64,000 nucleotides of DNA from Dryomyza anilis (lineage: Eukaryota; Arthropoda; Insecta; Diptera; Dryomyzidae). The number at the start of each line of letters is the position of its first letter. The first letter of the stretch is position 1. The notes under the pieces are model-generated. The model made no database searches. It was not told where the DNA came from and saw only the letters and a list, made by a program, of their open reading frames with translations. Below, in pieces: positions 24,601-36,696 of the stretch. A program made the translations under genes and the position numbers. The stretch is taken from positions 65,647,970-65,711,969 of the forward strand of contig OX638135.1 of assembly GCA_951804985.1 (NCBI GenBank). Reading direction: 5' to 3'.

Positions 24601-25773
24601 CGTGCCCTCATTATTTTGTAAACATCTTTGTTTTTAAAATAAATAAATTAAAAAAACCGTTACACAGCTCGAGTACAAAAAACACAAATAAAAGGAAAAA
24701 CACAATTTCCTATTTTTGAGATGCAGTTTTGCTGATGCGGTAGGTTTAACATTTTTATTTTGGTACACCAGAAGGATATAAATGCAAACTTTTTTTTCCC
24801 GGGGGTTCAATAAATTCACATATTCGCGATGATAGTGTGCACCTCATATTTTTTGCTTCTGGAGATCGCGGGAATCGTGAAGTTTTCATTTACCGCGACT
24901 GGTCGCAGACGTAATAAGATGGTCTCAGCATTAGGTTGTACGCGATGTTCGTTTTATAAATTGTTTTGACAATTTTAATTTTAATCACCATATTTATCAT
25001 CTGGAAACGATAAAAATCAACAAACGAATGACAAAAAATATGTAAATTGAAAAATAAAAAATGAGAAGAGATTTTATACTTTCCTCACCTTGTTATATAC
25101 ACCTTGAAATAAAACAACTTTTAAAAATATATACTGGAAATCATTCGTAAAATGAAAATCAGAAACACTTGAGTTATATTTTCAGAGCTGCAAGATTTGT
25201 TCGTTCTAATGAAAAATTCACTATATATTATGTAATTTAATTTAAAAAATTGTAATGGATGTTTGAATGGATGCCAGAGTTCATTTTCAAAATCAACTTA
25301 AGAAAAAGAACTCATGATTTTAGAATTATAAATGCAAAAATAAAAAAATATACATAAAATAAAACCAAAAATTGAATACCACTTGTCGGCACTAAAATCT
25401 TTAATTTCAGTGCATAAGTGTGCTTCACAAACGACGAACGGTATGGTTGCGTGTGTTTTTGTTGTTGTATTCGATCAACGCTAGAAGTGATCGAAGAAAA
25501 TATCTAAACAGATTCATAGTCGGACGTCGCTCATTGGGGTATTTGAATAAAAAAAACCTGGCCAAAAGCCAATTTCGTAGACTTCATCTCAGCTCAAAAA
25601 ATGTTATATCTTGAGATACTTTAAATGATAGCGGATATGGAGCATATAATTATTTTTATTTTAAGGGAAGCCAAATTGTGGTTAGAAATTTTAAATACGA
25701 TTTTTTTTTGTTAATCTGTATTTTGGATTAGTTATGTATAAAACTATTATTTTATGTTGAAGCGTGGTAATAT
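24601..25773. other. AT-rich stretch, no supported gene
   Basis: The only notable item is a 65-codon frame at 25420-25614, basic and serine-rich, preceded by TTTAATTTCAG, which resembles a splice acceptor. I do not recognise it and see no partner exon. The rest is AT-rich and featureless. Confidence 0.4.
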
Positions 25774-26271
25774 TGTTACGAAAAGATGTAATTTGCCCCA
25801 TTCAACAATTATAAATGAGACGCAAGAAAATTCAGCGCACTAAGCAATGTGTTAGAAAGAGACGGAAGATCATTCAGCGTATTGAGCAATGTGCAAGAAG
25901 GAGATGGAAGATTAGCACATTACAACACATGAGTGCGAATCAGATGCCAATAGCATGCGTCATCCACGAAACGAGTAGAAGGTTCTCGAAACAAGAACTG
26001 ATGCCTGCAGTATATAAGGCCGACGCATCTGAGGCACAGGACTTCAGTTGTGATTTGATAGTGAACTAGTGCATCTCGTGAGCGAACATTGTAAAGATAA
26101 ATTGTAGTAATAGAGCAGTTGTTATAAGTGATTGTTATTAAGTTGTTTTAAATAAATAAAGTTAATTAATACTAGTTAAAATCAAATATAAGTGTGTTTT
26201 TATTTTGTACAGAATCCAGCGATTGGAACTCGTAAAACAGTTTTTTCAGTTTTAGACTGAATTTTCGTAAC
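25774..26271 (+). repeat. 5' LTR of copy 2
   Basis: Begins TGTTACGAAAAGATGTAATT and ends TTTTCGTAAC, having lost the final A. 498 bp. AGTATATAAGGC near 26010 is a TATA-like element at the same place as in the other LTRs. Confidence 0.9.
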
Positions 26272-26273
26272 TT

Positions 26274-26291
26274 GATGTCAGAAGTGGGATT
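26274..26291 (+). promoter_or_regulatory. Primer binding site of copy 2
   Basis: GATGTCAGAAGTGGGATT lies right after the LTR and agrees better than copy 1 with a tRNA-Leu 3' complement. Confidence 0.6.
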
Positions 26292-26300
26292 GTGATACAA

Positions 26301-27415
26301 AATGGTTAAAGTCGATCAACTTGGAACCAACTAAAGAAGGAGCTATCGATTCGTAATCTTGCGAGTACTGGTACGAAAGTACGCTTCTGCAGCGTCTCGC
26401 GGAGCACGAATTTGAAATTGAAGCTGCAGCATCGTCATCGAAAAATCTGTACACAGACCCAAGTTTTTGATATGAGCCATTTGATCGGAGCTATGCAGCA
26501 ACAGTTTCAGATATTGGTTCAAGAAAATTCCAAACCATTTTAAGAAAATTCCAACAAAATGGAACTAAAACTTCAAGAAAATTCCAACAAAATGGAACAG
26601 AAACTTCTTGAAAATTCCAATAAAATAGAGCAAGAACTTCAGGAAAATTCCGAACAGCTTCAAGAACATTCGAAGCAGCTTCTGGAAGTTTCAAATACAC
26701 TTCACGGCAAAGTAAATGAACTTGAAGCGCATATGATTGACGTTGATGATAAAATGAAAAGATTGGAAGACAACGCTGATGAGAAATATTAAGTTTTCGA
26801 CAAAAAGCTACAGAAAATTCAATAAGATTTTAGTTTATTGCAGCTAAGTGGATCCTCACTGCATGTTGTCAGTAGTACGAGGCTAAAATCGCCGATTTAC
26901 GATGGAACGACAGCGTTTAACATCTTCAAACTACAATTTGAGACCACGGCTGTAAGTAATCGATGGAACAATGAGGACAGCGTAGCAGCGCTTATCGTGG
27001 CGCTAAAAGGAGGTGCGGGCGAAGTATTGCAGACTGTTACAGAAAGCGATAGAAACAGTTACACAGCGGTTATGTCTGCACTGCAACGAAAATACGGCAC
27101 ATGAAACAGGTTTGCAGAATGGAACTTAAGGGCCGAATGCAACGAAATGGTGAAACATTGCAGGCGTATGCAGCGGACGCCGAGAGGCTTGCGCATTTGT
27201 CGTATGCAGATTCAACGAGTGATTTCATTGAAAAGTGCAAGATCGAAGCCTTCGTTGATGACATACGTGAACCGGAAACAAAACGTGCCACAGTTACAAT
27301 GCCGAAAGTGACATTTACGGAAACTGTAACCACAGCGCTAACGCAGGAGACAGCACCTACGATGTGCCGCCCAGCGCCAAAGGTCCGTAATCTAGATGTG
27401 GAGAAGTAATTTGAC
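26301..27415 (+). pseudogene. Gag, copy 2, disrupted
   Basis: ATGGTTAAAGTCGATCAACT opens a frame like copy 1 but soon shifts. 26559-26792 is an extended coiled coil with four tandem LQENSNK/LLENSNK-like heptads, longer than in copy 1. After two stops the core resumes at 26838-27104 (SPIYDGTTAFNIFKLQFETT) and, after a frameshift at about 27100, at 27101-27409 up to TETVTTALTQETAP. The same ALTQETA motif ends the copy 1 gag. Confidence 0.8.
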
Positions 27416-27741
27416 AAGAATTAAAAAGTAGAGCTAAACCATATTACACTGCTGCCAAACGAGGCACCCAATTTAAAGGTAAATGCTACAACTGTGATAC
27501 ATATGGGAACGTGATTGTCGTAAAAAACGAAAGCGCTCCATGAATCAATCTGCAGATGAACCCCGACATGAAGAAACCCAGGATCATGTCCAAAATAAAT
27601 GTGGGGCACGATCTGACTCCCATAACCGATTGCCTCAGAATCTCCATTTCACAAATTGCTCGAAAGCCAAATAACTTAACTGTCGAAGGACTCAGTGATA
27701 TATGGTAACATTGGACACTCAATAATAAGAAGTAACATCAG
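27416..27741 (+). pseudogene. Zinc knuckle and protease start, copy 2
   Basis: Near 27475-27510 the text KCYNCDTYGN followed by a shifted RDCRKKRKR gives a CCHC zinc knuckle with a small deletion. The protease leader RKPNNLTVEG follows, but the active-site DTGAS codons are deleted: ATTGGACACTCAATAATAAG replaces them. Similarity to copy 1 ends at AGTAACATC (27741). Confidence 0.7.
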
Positions 27742-27950
27742 TTTTCTCAAATTGGCTATAGTTTTTGAGATATTGCGTGAAAAAATTTATTTGCGAGATA
27801 TAAGCAAAAGTTATGTATGAAAAATTTTATTACATAAATGAGGCAGTGTAATGCACCAATACAATACAATATAGAATTACTATATTATTTTTGTCAATTA
27901 TTTTTTTGACGTTTGAACTGCATTAATTAATTAAGCTTGTCTATAAATAA

Positions 27951-28237
27951 AATTTGTAGCCGCGGTAGCTCAGTGGTTAGTGCGTTGGACTGCGAGCCGA
28001 AAGGTCCCCGGTTCAAGCCTGGACTGGGGCTAACAACATCTTTTCATAGAAACTTTTTTCTATACCGCGCTACCTCTCGGCAGTAAATGGCAAACTTCTG
28101 AGAGTAAAAACATTGCCTATGAAAAGCTCTCACCCGCCGTTCGGATTCGGCAATAAACTGTAGGTCCCACCACTTTGAGTACAAAGTGGTGGGCCTAAGT
28201 TCTTATAGGACTGTAGTGCCAAACTATTATTATTATT
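27951..28237 (+). mobile_element. tRNA-derived SINE, copy 2
   Basis: Flanked by TATAAATAA at 27942-27950 and 28238-28246 (9 bp). tRNA-like head 27959-28030 with TAGCTCAGTGGTTAG and GGTTCAAGCC. It is the cleanest copy, with an (ATT)n tail of five units. It lies inside the DNA that interrupts LTR copy 2. Confidence 0.9.
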
Positions 28238-28904
28238 ATAAATAACAAGATAATTTAAATTAGGGCCTAAAATTTACATTGTGCTTCTAGAGTAAAATAA
28301 AATTATGTCCTGTATTCGCACATTGTTATGTGATGTTAAAAAAAATATTTTAAATCCATATTTTTATTTTTTTCGGCACATATTTTATCTGGTAAACTCT
28401 AGCAGCAGAATGTAATTTTTAGGCCCTATTACATTTTAAAATAAAAATAAAATTTTGGTATGTATATTTCAAACATCGAAGTAATGGGTATTCAAATATC
28501 TTGAATATATTTCAACCAAACTGGAATACAAATATTTTTATAAAGAAAAATTATTACATTCTTCTCATGGTATTTTCCGTTAACTAGCATGTTATATCTA
28601 TGCAATTTAAGAATGTTTACGTACTTCAAACCTAAAAAAAAAATTAAAGAGAAAATGTTCGCAAATAGTAAGCCTATAAGGTGTCACTCCAAATCTTTCA
28701 ATGTTAATGCATTATTTTTATAAAAGTATGATGAAATAAAAACAAACAAAAAATAAAAAATAAGGAACTAAATCATCTTTCTTTGTATATTAAATAATTT
28801 ATATTTATATTATTTGTATATTAAAAGTTTGAAAAACGAGTACACAATTAGAAAAACCAATTGCTCACCTTTCAAATGCGACTAACTTCAAAATTCAACT
28901 TATA

Positions 28905-29054
28905 CGCTCAGAAAAAAAACCCATGAATCCCCATCGATCATATAAAAAAATGTAATACTTAGTATTTTCTAGTATTTAATGGTATTTACCGATTAAAATG
29001 ATAATTTATTATGTTGAAAAAAACTATCGTTTGTATGGTATTTTTTTCTGAGTG
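28905..29054. mobile_element. MITE family M2, copy 1
   Basis: The ends CGCTCAGAAAAAAAACC and the complement of GGTATTTTTTTCTGAGTG form a terminal inverted repeat. The interior AGTATTTTCTAGTATTTAAT is shared with the 199-bp copy at 42922-43120. The left flank is TA; the right TA is lost. Confidence 0.75.
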
Positions 29055-29388
29055 TGGTTGACATGTTATAATGGTTTAACGGAATGCAAAAAGTGTATTT
29101 CAACGAAATTTTTCAATTAATTAGGGGTATAACTTCAAAAAAAAACTCTATTTTTTTGTTGTCAACTGTAAAATTTGAAAAATAAAGTCTTTTTTATATT
29201 TCGACGAATAACAGATCGGTACGCTAATATTCATAATCAACTTGAGTTTATATAATTATGTAAAATCTAAAATTTTTAAAATTATGATTACTAATATTAA
29301 TATTATTATAGCAAGTCAATTTTTAATTTTGATTATTTAATTTGAGTATTTATTAGAACAAATTAGTGTTTTATTTAATTTATAACTA

Positions 29389-29503
<115 letters not shown>

Positions 29504-30010
29504 TATAGGCGGACAGACAGACAGACGGTCACATCTAAATCGACTCGGAAAGTGATGTTGACCAAGAAAATATATACTTTTTCATACCAGTCACGCCTAC
29601 TAAGAGACGCTAAAATATCCTCACATATATTTTATAACTTGTAACACGTGGGTATAGGGTATAAACATATTATGCGATTTTTTTTAGTTAATATCCAATT
29701 GTATTGCTTTCACATCATTTTTTTCTGTTCTCAAAAATTATCCATAGATTTCTTTTATTTTTACATCATTTTCTTTAATGTACAGGCTAATTTTGCAATA
29801 TTACAAAATGTGCATCGTTTTGCGTTTTCAATTTTTCGCCATTTTTTAAATGCATTTTTTAATAAAATTTTGGTCGACAAAATTTACATTTTTCGAGTTC
29901 GTCTATAGAGTTTTCTTAAACCAGTAAACCAAGTCCAAACTATTGTAAGAAATGTTTATTGAATATTCATTTATCTTTCATTCGATATAACAATTAAGTT
30001 TATGGGTTTT
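29504..30010 (+). repeat. Dispersed repeat family B, uninterrupted copy
   Basis: Starts with GGCGGACAGACAGACAGACG and runs through ACTTTTTCATACCAGTCACG, GGGTATAGGGTATAAACATA and TTGGTCGACAAAATTTAC. It is the empty-site counterpart for the fold-back insertion at 2148-3714. Non-coding. Confidence 0.7.
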
Positions 30011-30171
30011 AATAAATGTGAGATATTTACAAATATATGTGACCACCTTTTTGAAAGCTCAGTACAAAATTTTTTAATTCATATATTCAAATTCTGCGAG
30101 TCATTTCCAATAATAAAAAAATAATGGAATTTACTGCGCAAAATTTTTTTCTCATTTTGTTGTGTAGTGTT

Positions 30172-30640
30172 ATTAATTGTGACCAGAGCACGAAAATTAA
30201 ACATAATTTTGCTTATAAAAATAGAAAAATACCACCTAATTCAGAAGCAATTGTTTGGGCGAAATTAAATGGAGATTGTGGGATAAGCAAATTGTGGGTT
30301 ATTGAAGCAAACGAAGAGCATTACAAGAGAAACATAGTTGTAGGAAGTACTCTTGTTGAGGCGGCGAAAGACTATAAGAGTTCTCAATTTGGAAAACTCG
30401 TCTAAACTAATCAAAAAGGGGACAGTGATAGACCAGTGTCAAGAGGCACCAGCAATTGTAAATTGCGAGTCAAATCCATCAAGGGACTATATCACACCGC
30501 AAAAAGACAAGCAATCTACTAACTATTTTATAAATGAGTGGACGAAGGATTTGACCACCAAAGAAAAGACTAAAGTGCATAATTTTATTGATAAATATCG
30601 GTATATATTTGCTGGAAAGGGCCAAAAGGATGGCTGAACT
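30172..30640 (+). pseudogene. Protease to reverse transcriptase linker, copy 2
   Basis: NRKIPPNSEAIVWAKLNGD and KLWVIEANEEHYKRNIVVG (30124-30405 frame) and, after a shift, KLIKKGTVIDQCQEAPAIV parallel the linker of copy 1. They end at KGQKDG followed by a stop where copy 1 has QKDGRIS. Stops and shifts make it inactive. Confidence 0.7.
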
Positions 30641-31760
30641 ACCATTGTAAAATATCGAATAACACTGGGGATTCTAAGCCAATTCGTCAAGCACCAAGAA
30701 GAGTACAGAGACGAAGTATCACATTTAGTTGAAGAAATGGACAACAATGGCGTGGTGGAACCATCTGAGAGTACATGGAATTCACCAGTAGTATTGGTCA
30801 AAAAGAAGGACGGTAGTACTCGGTTCTGCGTTGATTACCGAAAGCTTAATGATGTCACCAAGAAAGATAGTTATCCACCGCCCAGATTTGATGACACCTT
30901 GGATACAGTATCTAATGCTAAGTGGTTTTCCTCGTTGGACTTGCAATGTGGTTACTGGCAAGTAGAAATCGATAAGAAAGATCGAGAGAAGACCGCCTTC
31001 AGTACTGGCGATGGATTATGGAGCATGTATTGAAAGGTCTACAGTGGAAAACTTTCCTGGTATACTTTGATGACATAATTGTCACGGGCAAGGACTTTGA
31101 CGAACATCTAAGAAATTTAAAGGAAGTATTCCTTATATTGGAAAGTGCGGGTCTAAAACTTAGCCCAAGGATATGCTCACTTTTCAAGAAGTAAGTCAAG
31201 TATCTGGGTAATCGTGTTACCACGGAAGGAGTGCATACCGATGAAGATAAAATAGTTGCATTAAAGGAGTGGCCCAGACCGCAAAACCTACATGACCTAC
31301 GAAGTTTCCTGGGGCTATGTACATACTACAGGCAATTTGTACAAGGATTTTCCCATGTTGCTAGCAGTCTTCACGAGTTGACAAGAAAGAACCGCACATT
31401 TCAATGGGGCAATGATCAAGAAATGGCGTTTTTGAAATTAAAAGATTTGCTGTGCTCGGCACCAATTCTTTCGTATCCAATATCAGGTGAGAAATTTATT
31501 ATTGATACCGATGCGAGTGGATAAGGAATCGGCGGAGTTCTCTCTCAAGTGATCAATGGACAAGAAAAAGTGATCGGATACTACAGTAAAACTTTGTCCA
31601 AGCCCGAGCGAAATTACAGTGTCACCAGGAGGGAGCTTCTTGCAGTAATCGAAAGTGTGAAAAATTTCCACAAATACCTGTACGGGCAACAGTTTCACTT
31701 GAGAACCGATCACGCAGCAATGAGATGGTAACTTCAGTTCAAAGACCCAGAAGGCCAAAT
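30641..31760 (+). pseudogene. Reverse transcriptase and RNase H, copy 2, broken
   Basis: RFCVDYRKLND and FSSLDLQCGYWQVEI are present, then about 66 bp that in copy 1 encode FLVMPFGLCNAPATFEQ are deleted (DGLW joins to SMY and a stop). The catalytic box reads VYFDDIIV instead of VYLDDIIV. After a stop at the KK codon near 31191 the frame resumes at 31231 (HTDEDKIVALKEWP). RNase H has IDTDASG followed by a stop, then LRTDHAAMRW followed by another. Confidence 0.85.
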
Positions 31761-32989
31761 TGCGCGTTGGATAGAACGACTACAGAGCTACGATTTCACA
31801 ATCGAACATCATGGAAATGCAGATGCTATGTCACGGCGACGTGTAAACTGGAATGCAGACATTGCTTAAGATTAGAAAGAAAGGCAGACATTCTTGACAT
31901 TCTCTTGCTAATGTTTTACCTGAAGAAAAATAGACTCCGGACCAAATTCAAATTGATCAAAAGAGTGATCCCGATCTCACAAAAATGATGATGTTCAAGG
32001 AACAGCAAAGAAAACCATCATGGGAAGATATAGCTGCCGACAGTCCAATAACTAAAGCTTTCTGGGCACAGTGTACCAGCAAAAAGACCTACCGTCAGGA
32101 GTCGCGGCAGAATGCATCAGTACAACGTGGGAGCACCATTCGAACGTATCGCCATGGATGTCGACGGAACATTTCCAATCAGTGATGCGGATAATAAGAA
32201 TGTGCTTGTCGTCATTGACTAATTCAGCAAGAGGCCTGAAGTGTATCCCATGCCGAATCCAGAAGCCAAACATTTGCGGATGCATTGGTTAACAACTGGG
32301 TAAGCCGTTTTGGAGTACCGTTGGAATTGCATTCAGATCAAGGTAGAAATTTTGAGTCTGCTGTATTTAAAGAAGTATGCAAAGTCCTCAACATACACAA
32401 AACACGAACAACGCCTTTCCCCCCCAATCAGACGGCATGGTGGAGAGATTCAATCGGACTTTGGAAGAGTTTCTCAGAAAAGTGATTGATAAAAATCAAA
32501 AAGATTGGGATACACACATACCACTATTCCTCATGGCTTATCGAACGGCGGTTAATGATACCACAACAACTTCACCATCTAAAATTGTTTTTGGAACAGA
32601 CTTAAGATTACCTGCGGATTTAAAGTTTGGTGCGAGTCCTTCAGCTGGAATTCCTATACACAATTATGTTTCCAGGAAAGTGAAGAAATGAACGAAGTGC
32701 ATCAATTTGCAAGACAGCGTACAGAATTTGCGAGTGATAATATGAAGGCCAGATACGACTTGCGCAGAGGGATTTACGGAAGGAGAGCTTGTTTTGCTCA
32801 ATAACCCACAAAGGAAGAAAGGCTTATCCCCTAAGCTACAAACAAACTGGGAAGGACCATATAAGATTATTAAAAGAATTAATGATGTAGTGTATCGGAT
32901 TCAGAATACTGCGGGCGTTAGACGAAAAATGAAAGTAGTACATTTAGAAAGATTGGTGCCGTATAGAAAGATAGAGGATTAACATTTGT
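31761..32989 (+). pseudogene. Integrase, copy 2, broken but including the C-terminus
   Basis: FERIAMDV in a shifted frame gives the first catalytic Asp. LELHSDQGRNFES (32320-32358) gives the second, and MVERFNRTLEEFLRKVI (32437-32487, shifted frame) gives the Glu. The N-terminal HHCC zinc domain is largely deleted. The C-terminus LQTNWEGPYKIIKRINDVVY is the GPY/F module found in many Gypsy integrases, and the frame ends at YRKIED (32982), 24 bp before the polypurine tract. Confidence 0.85.
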
Positions 32990-33006
32990 TCGGGACGAAC
33001 AGATTT

Positions 33007-33019
33007 AGGTGGAGGGCAG
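33007..33019 (+). other. Polypurine tract of copy 2
   Basis: AGGTGGAGGGCAG lies immediately before the 3' LTR start TGTTACG, where plus-strand priming is expected. The complement CTGCCCTCCACCT stands at the same place in antisense copy 3 (37243-37255). Confidence 0.85.
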
Positions 33020-33261
33020 TGTTACGAAAAGATGTAATTTGTCCCATAGTGCAAGCAATCAACATTAATTAATGAGACGCAAGACAATTCAGCGCACTAA
33101 GCAATGTGTTAGAAAGAGACGGAAGATCATTCAGCGCACTAAGCTATGTGCGAGAAAGAGATGGAAGATCAGCACATTAAAATTCATGAGTGCGAATGAG
33201 ATGCCAATAGCATGCGTAATTCACAAAATGAGTAGAAGGTTCTGGAAACAAGTCGAAGCTT
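33020..33261 (+). repeat. 3' LTR of copy 2, truncated
   Basis: Matches the first 242 bp of the 5' LTRs and breaks after AAACAAGTCGAAGCT; the rest of the LTR is absent. It is closer to LTR 1 than to its own 5' LTR at several places (TTTGTCCCATAG with the CAAGCAATCAACATTAATTA block). Confidence 0.85.
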
Positions 33262-34075
33262 AGTATTAAATGAAAGACAAATGCATTACGTTTTAAATAT
33301 AAATGAGAATGGTTCCGCCTTCGTCTGTCATTTTCATTTAATCGAGTTTTTATGAAGGTGTTTTATTTGCATATTTTTAGCGATAACTCAAAAAATACTG
33401 GATCGATTATAATGAAATTTGGTAGAAATGTGTTTTTGACAATTGAAAGGTTTATAACTGTTTAAAGGGATATGCACTGTCATCTCCTGCACAATAAATA
33501 TTGGTTTGATTAATTAGGAACAGATATCTCATAAAATTTCAAGATAAATCCATAAAATTTAAAAACTTTAAATCAGATTTATGCGTTAACATATGTTTTA
33601 AAATGGGAGTAATCATCCTATGTTTTTTGATCCTTTGGATGATATTCTATATTACACTATAGATTAAAATAAAGTAATCTGAACAATATAGCCAAATTGA
33701 TTCCGACGAATAAAATGAATCTGCTTCTGCTTATGTCCCATCTCGTCAGGTTTACGAGATATATCAGATATAAAGGTTCTAAAGTGATCGCAATATTATC
33801 CTGGATTTATTGAAAAAAGTATAGTAGTTATGGATTTGTTGTCTGAGAAGTCTGTAGACATTATCGTATGCTTCATATCTGTAGTTTATATTAAATTTCT
33901 ATCTCGTCCTTTTAATATCAATATTAATGATTTTCAAAGGATCAATTTAGATAATCGACTAATTTCATATTAAGGAGTACATAAAAAACATAATCAGTGG
34001 CCAAATATGTCAAAGCCGTACGAGCTATAGTTTCTCTAATACTGAGCAGTGCAAAGTATTTATATATATATATAT
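33262..34075. other. AT-rich stretch, no feature recognised
   Basis: About 810 bp without a credible frame or repeat. It ends in a short TATATATAT run where the next element inserted. Confidence 0.5.
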
Positions 34076-36044
34076 CAGAGACGGGACTAATTCATTATTT
34101 GTCAAATTAAATTTGTTCATGAATTGAAATTGCTTTCAAATAATTTCATTTCTATTTATTTAAATGGCATTTGAAAAAAGTATTTCAATTCGAAAAATAT
34201 TTCATTTGAATTGAGTAAACTAATTCCAATTCAAAAAAATTTGAAGTGAAATACTTTTATTCAATTCAATTCAAATTTTCGAAATTGGCATTGATCAATT
34301 TCAATTCAACAAACATGAATTGGAATTGATCAATTCTATTTAAAATACAAAAGCATTGATATTGAAGTGGCACGCACCACATTTTGGCTTGAATGTATTT
34401 CAATGGCACAGAATTGCATCCAGATGCATCATGGGATATTTTTCGGTAAATCCTTTGCACCCGGTGACAGCATATTTGAATCTGTTTTAAGCGGCATAGA
34501 TTCGCATCTAGGTGGATCATTCGAAGTTTTTGGTTGAATATATACCAATTAGCACAAATTCTTTTGACCAAAACCCACTGCGTCATTGCACTTTTTTTTG
34601 GAACATTGGTTCCATTGGGATTTGGCCAGAACCCAAGTGCGTCATTGGACATTTTTTTAGACAAATTGGTTCCATTGGGATTTGGCCAGAACCCAACTGC
34701 GTCATCGGACTTTTTTTTTAAGAAAATGGTTCCATTGGGATTTGGCCAGAACCCGCTTGCGTTATTGGGAATTTTTTTTGGACAAATTCGTTCCATTGGG
34801 AATTGGCCAGAACCCAACTGCGTCATTGGACATTTTTTTGGACAAATAGGTTCCATTGGGATTTGGCCAGAACCCAACTGCGTCATTGGGAATTTTTTTG
34901 GACAAATAGGTTCCATTGGGATTTGGCCAGAACCCAAGTGCGTCATTGGGCATTTTTTTGGACAAATAGGTTCCATTGGGATTTGGCCAGAACCCAAGTG
35001 CGTCATTGGGCATTTTTTTGGACAAATTAGTTCCATTGGGAATTGGCCAGAACCCAAGTGCGTCATTGGGCATTTTTTTGGACAAATAGGTTCCATTGGG
35101 ATTTGGGCAGAACCCAACTGCGTCCAATTGTTCCAAAAAAATGTCCAATAACGCAAGCGGATTCTGGCCAAATCCGAATGGAACCTATTTGTCCAAAAAA
35201 ATGTCCAATGACGCAGTTGGGTTCTGGCCAAATCCCAATGGAACCTATTTGTCCAAAAAAATGTCCAATGACGCGGTTGGGTTCTGGCCAAATCCCAATG
35301 GAACCTATTTGTCCAAAAAAATTCCCAATGACGCAGTTGGGTTCTGGCCAATTCCCAATGGAACTAATTTGTCCAAAAAAATGACCAATGACCCACTTCG
35401 GTTCTGGCCAAATCCCAATGGAACCTATTTGTCCAATAAAGTTCCAATTACGCACTTGTGTGCTTCTGTAATACCACTGGAACAGATTCATCCACAAATG
35501 TTTCAATGACGCACTTGGCTGTGAATCTATGCCCATTGGAACAGACGCACATAAAATTCCAATGACGTACTTGAATGTAATCTCTGTCCATTTGAACAGA
35601 TGCACCCAAAAACTTCCAATGACGCATCAGGATGTGAAACTGTGTACATTGGAACAATTTCAACCAAAAATGTCCAATGATGCATCGGACTGCGAATTTC
35701 ACATGGAAATTATCACCACTTGAACTTTTACTGCAGGGAGCTCTGCTAAAACTCAAATTAATTCAAATAAATTCAATTCAAATCAATTCAATTCATAAAT
35801 TTTTTGATGGCATTGAGTATTTCTAAGCAATAAGTTGAATTGAGTATTTATAATTCAAATTTTTTTAATTTGAAATACTTTGTTCAATTTATTTCAAAAC
35901 AAATTTGAATTGAAATAAAATTTCAAATTTATTTATATTTTTTTTGAAGTGAATTACTTTGCTTCAATTCTAATTTTTTATTTTTGAAATAGAATTTGTT
36001 TTGTCAATTCAATTCAAAATCAATTCTCAATTACAAAGTCCCGT

Positions 36045-36049
<5 letters not shown>
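34076..36049. mobile_element. Fold-back element FB2 with CAGAG ends (hAT-like)
   Basis: The ends CAGAGACGGGACT (34076) and the complement of AGTCCCGTCTCTG (to 36049) flank 1974 bp. Outer 250 bp on both sides are full of AATTCAATTCAAAT; the core is a 60-bp unit (TTCCATTGGGATTTGGCCAG, AACCCAAGTGCGTCATTGG) repeated about nine times forward (34600-35130) and five or more times inverted (35140-35460). Insertion into TA repeats hides the target duplication. The 361-codon antisense frame and other long frames here are translations of the 60-bp unit. Confidence 0.8.
34600..35460. repeat. 60-bp tandem units arranged head-to-head
   Basis: GGTTCCATTGGGATTTGGCC recurs at exact 60-base spacing from 34609 to 35091, and its complement at 60-base spacing from about 35167 to 35407. 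The turn-over point is near 35132. Since 60 is a multiple of three, several frames stay open across all units. Confidence 0.9.

Positions 36050-36107
<58 letters not shown>
36050..36107. repeat. (TA)n microsatellite
   Basis: Pure TA run right of the fold-back element; the shorter TA run at 34059-34075 is its left part, so the element split one microsatellite. Confidence 0.9.
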
Positions 36108-36112
<5 letters not shown>

Positions 36113-36696
36113 AATATATATTATTATACACGTGTTTATTTATAACATCCACTACATATGTTTATAAAAAGTTGTGTCGCAAAAATATACATCCGCAAAA
36201 GCATAATTTTAAAAATTAAAGAAAATCACTAATTTAATAAATTTTCACAAATTGCATTTTTTGCGTGCGCGTAACAATTAGACGGGGTAGAATATAAGCT
36301 TTAACCCGAAAACTTGAACCGGAAAACTTGAACCGAGTTGTAGTTTGTCGAAAACTCTGCCATGTATATTTTTTTTTTTTTACATGACAAACATGACAAT
36401 GGCACTGCGTAGGATCTTTATTATTTTTAATTTACACATAAATTACAGTTCAAGTTCCAAATAGGTGAACCGAAACTTAAATGGATCAACATTTGTGGCA
36501 ACTAAAGCCTCGCCCCGGGGATTTTTGACTGGCAATTGGGTGGCAAGTAAGTATATTTCGCATGATTTAGAACAAACACTTTAATGGCAACTGTATGGCT
36601 ATCACTTAAGTTGCCACAAAGTGGTTAATTGGGTAGCGGTGTCAAGGATTTGGATGCACTTTTAATATCCTGAATGTGTGAAAACTTTTATCATAC
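36108..36696. other. AT-rich stretch, no feature recognised
   Basis: No supported frame or repeat. A few short G/C-richer parts (near 36510) do not match anything else in the window. Confidence 0.5.

Noticed and set aside
25420..25614. Basic 65-codon frame after a splice-acceptor-like TTTAATTTCAG
   Set aside because: No known motif, no partner exon, and such short frames and T-rich AG sites are frequent by chance in AT-rich DNA.
34266..35351. 361-codon antisense frame and the 205-codon sense frame
   Set aside because: They are translations of a 60-bp tandem unit; 60 is divisible by three, so frames stay open on both strands.
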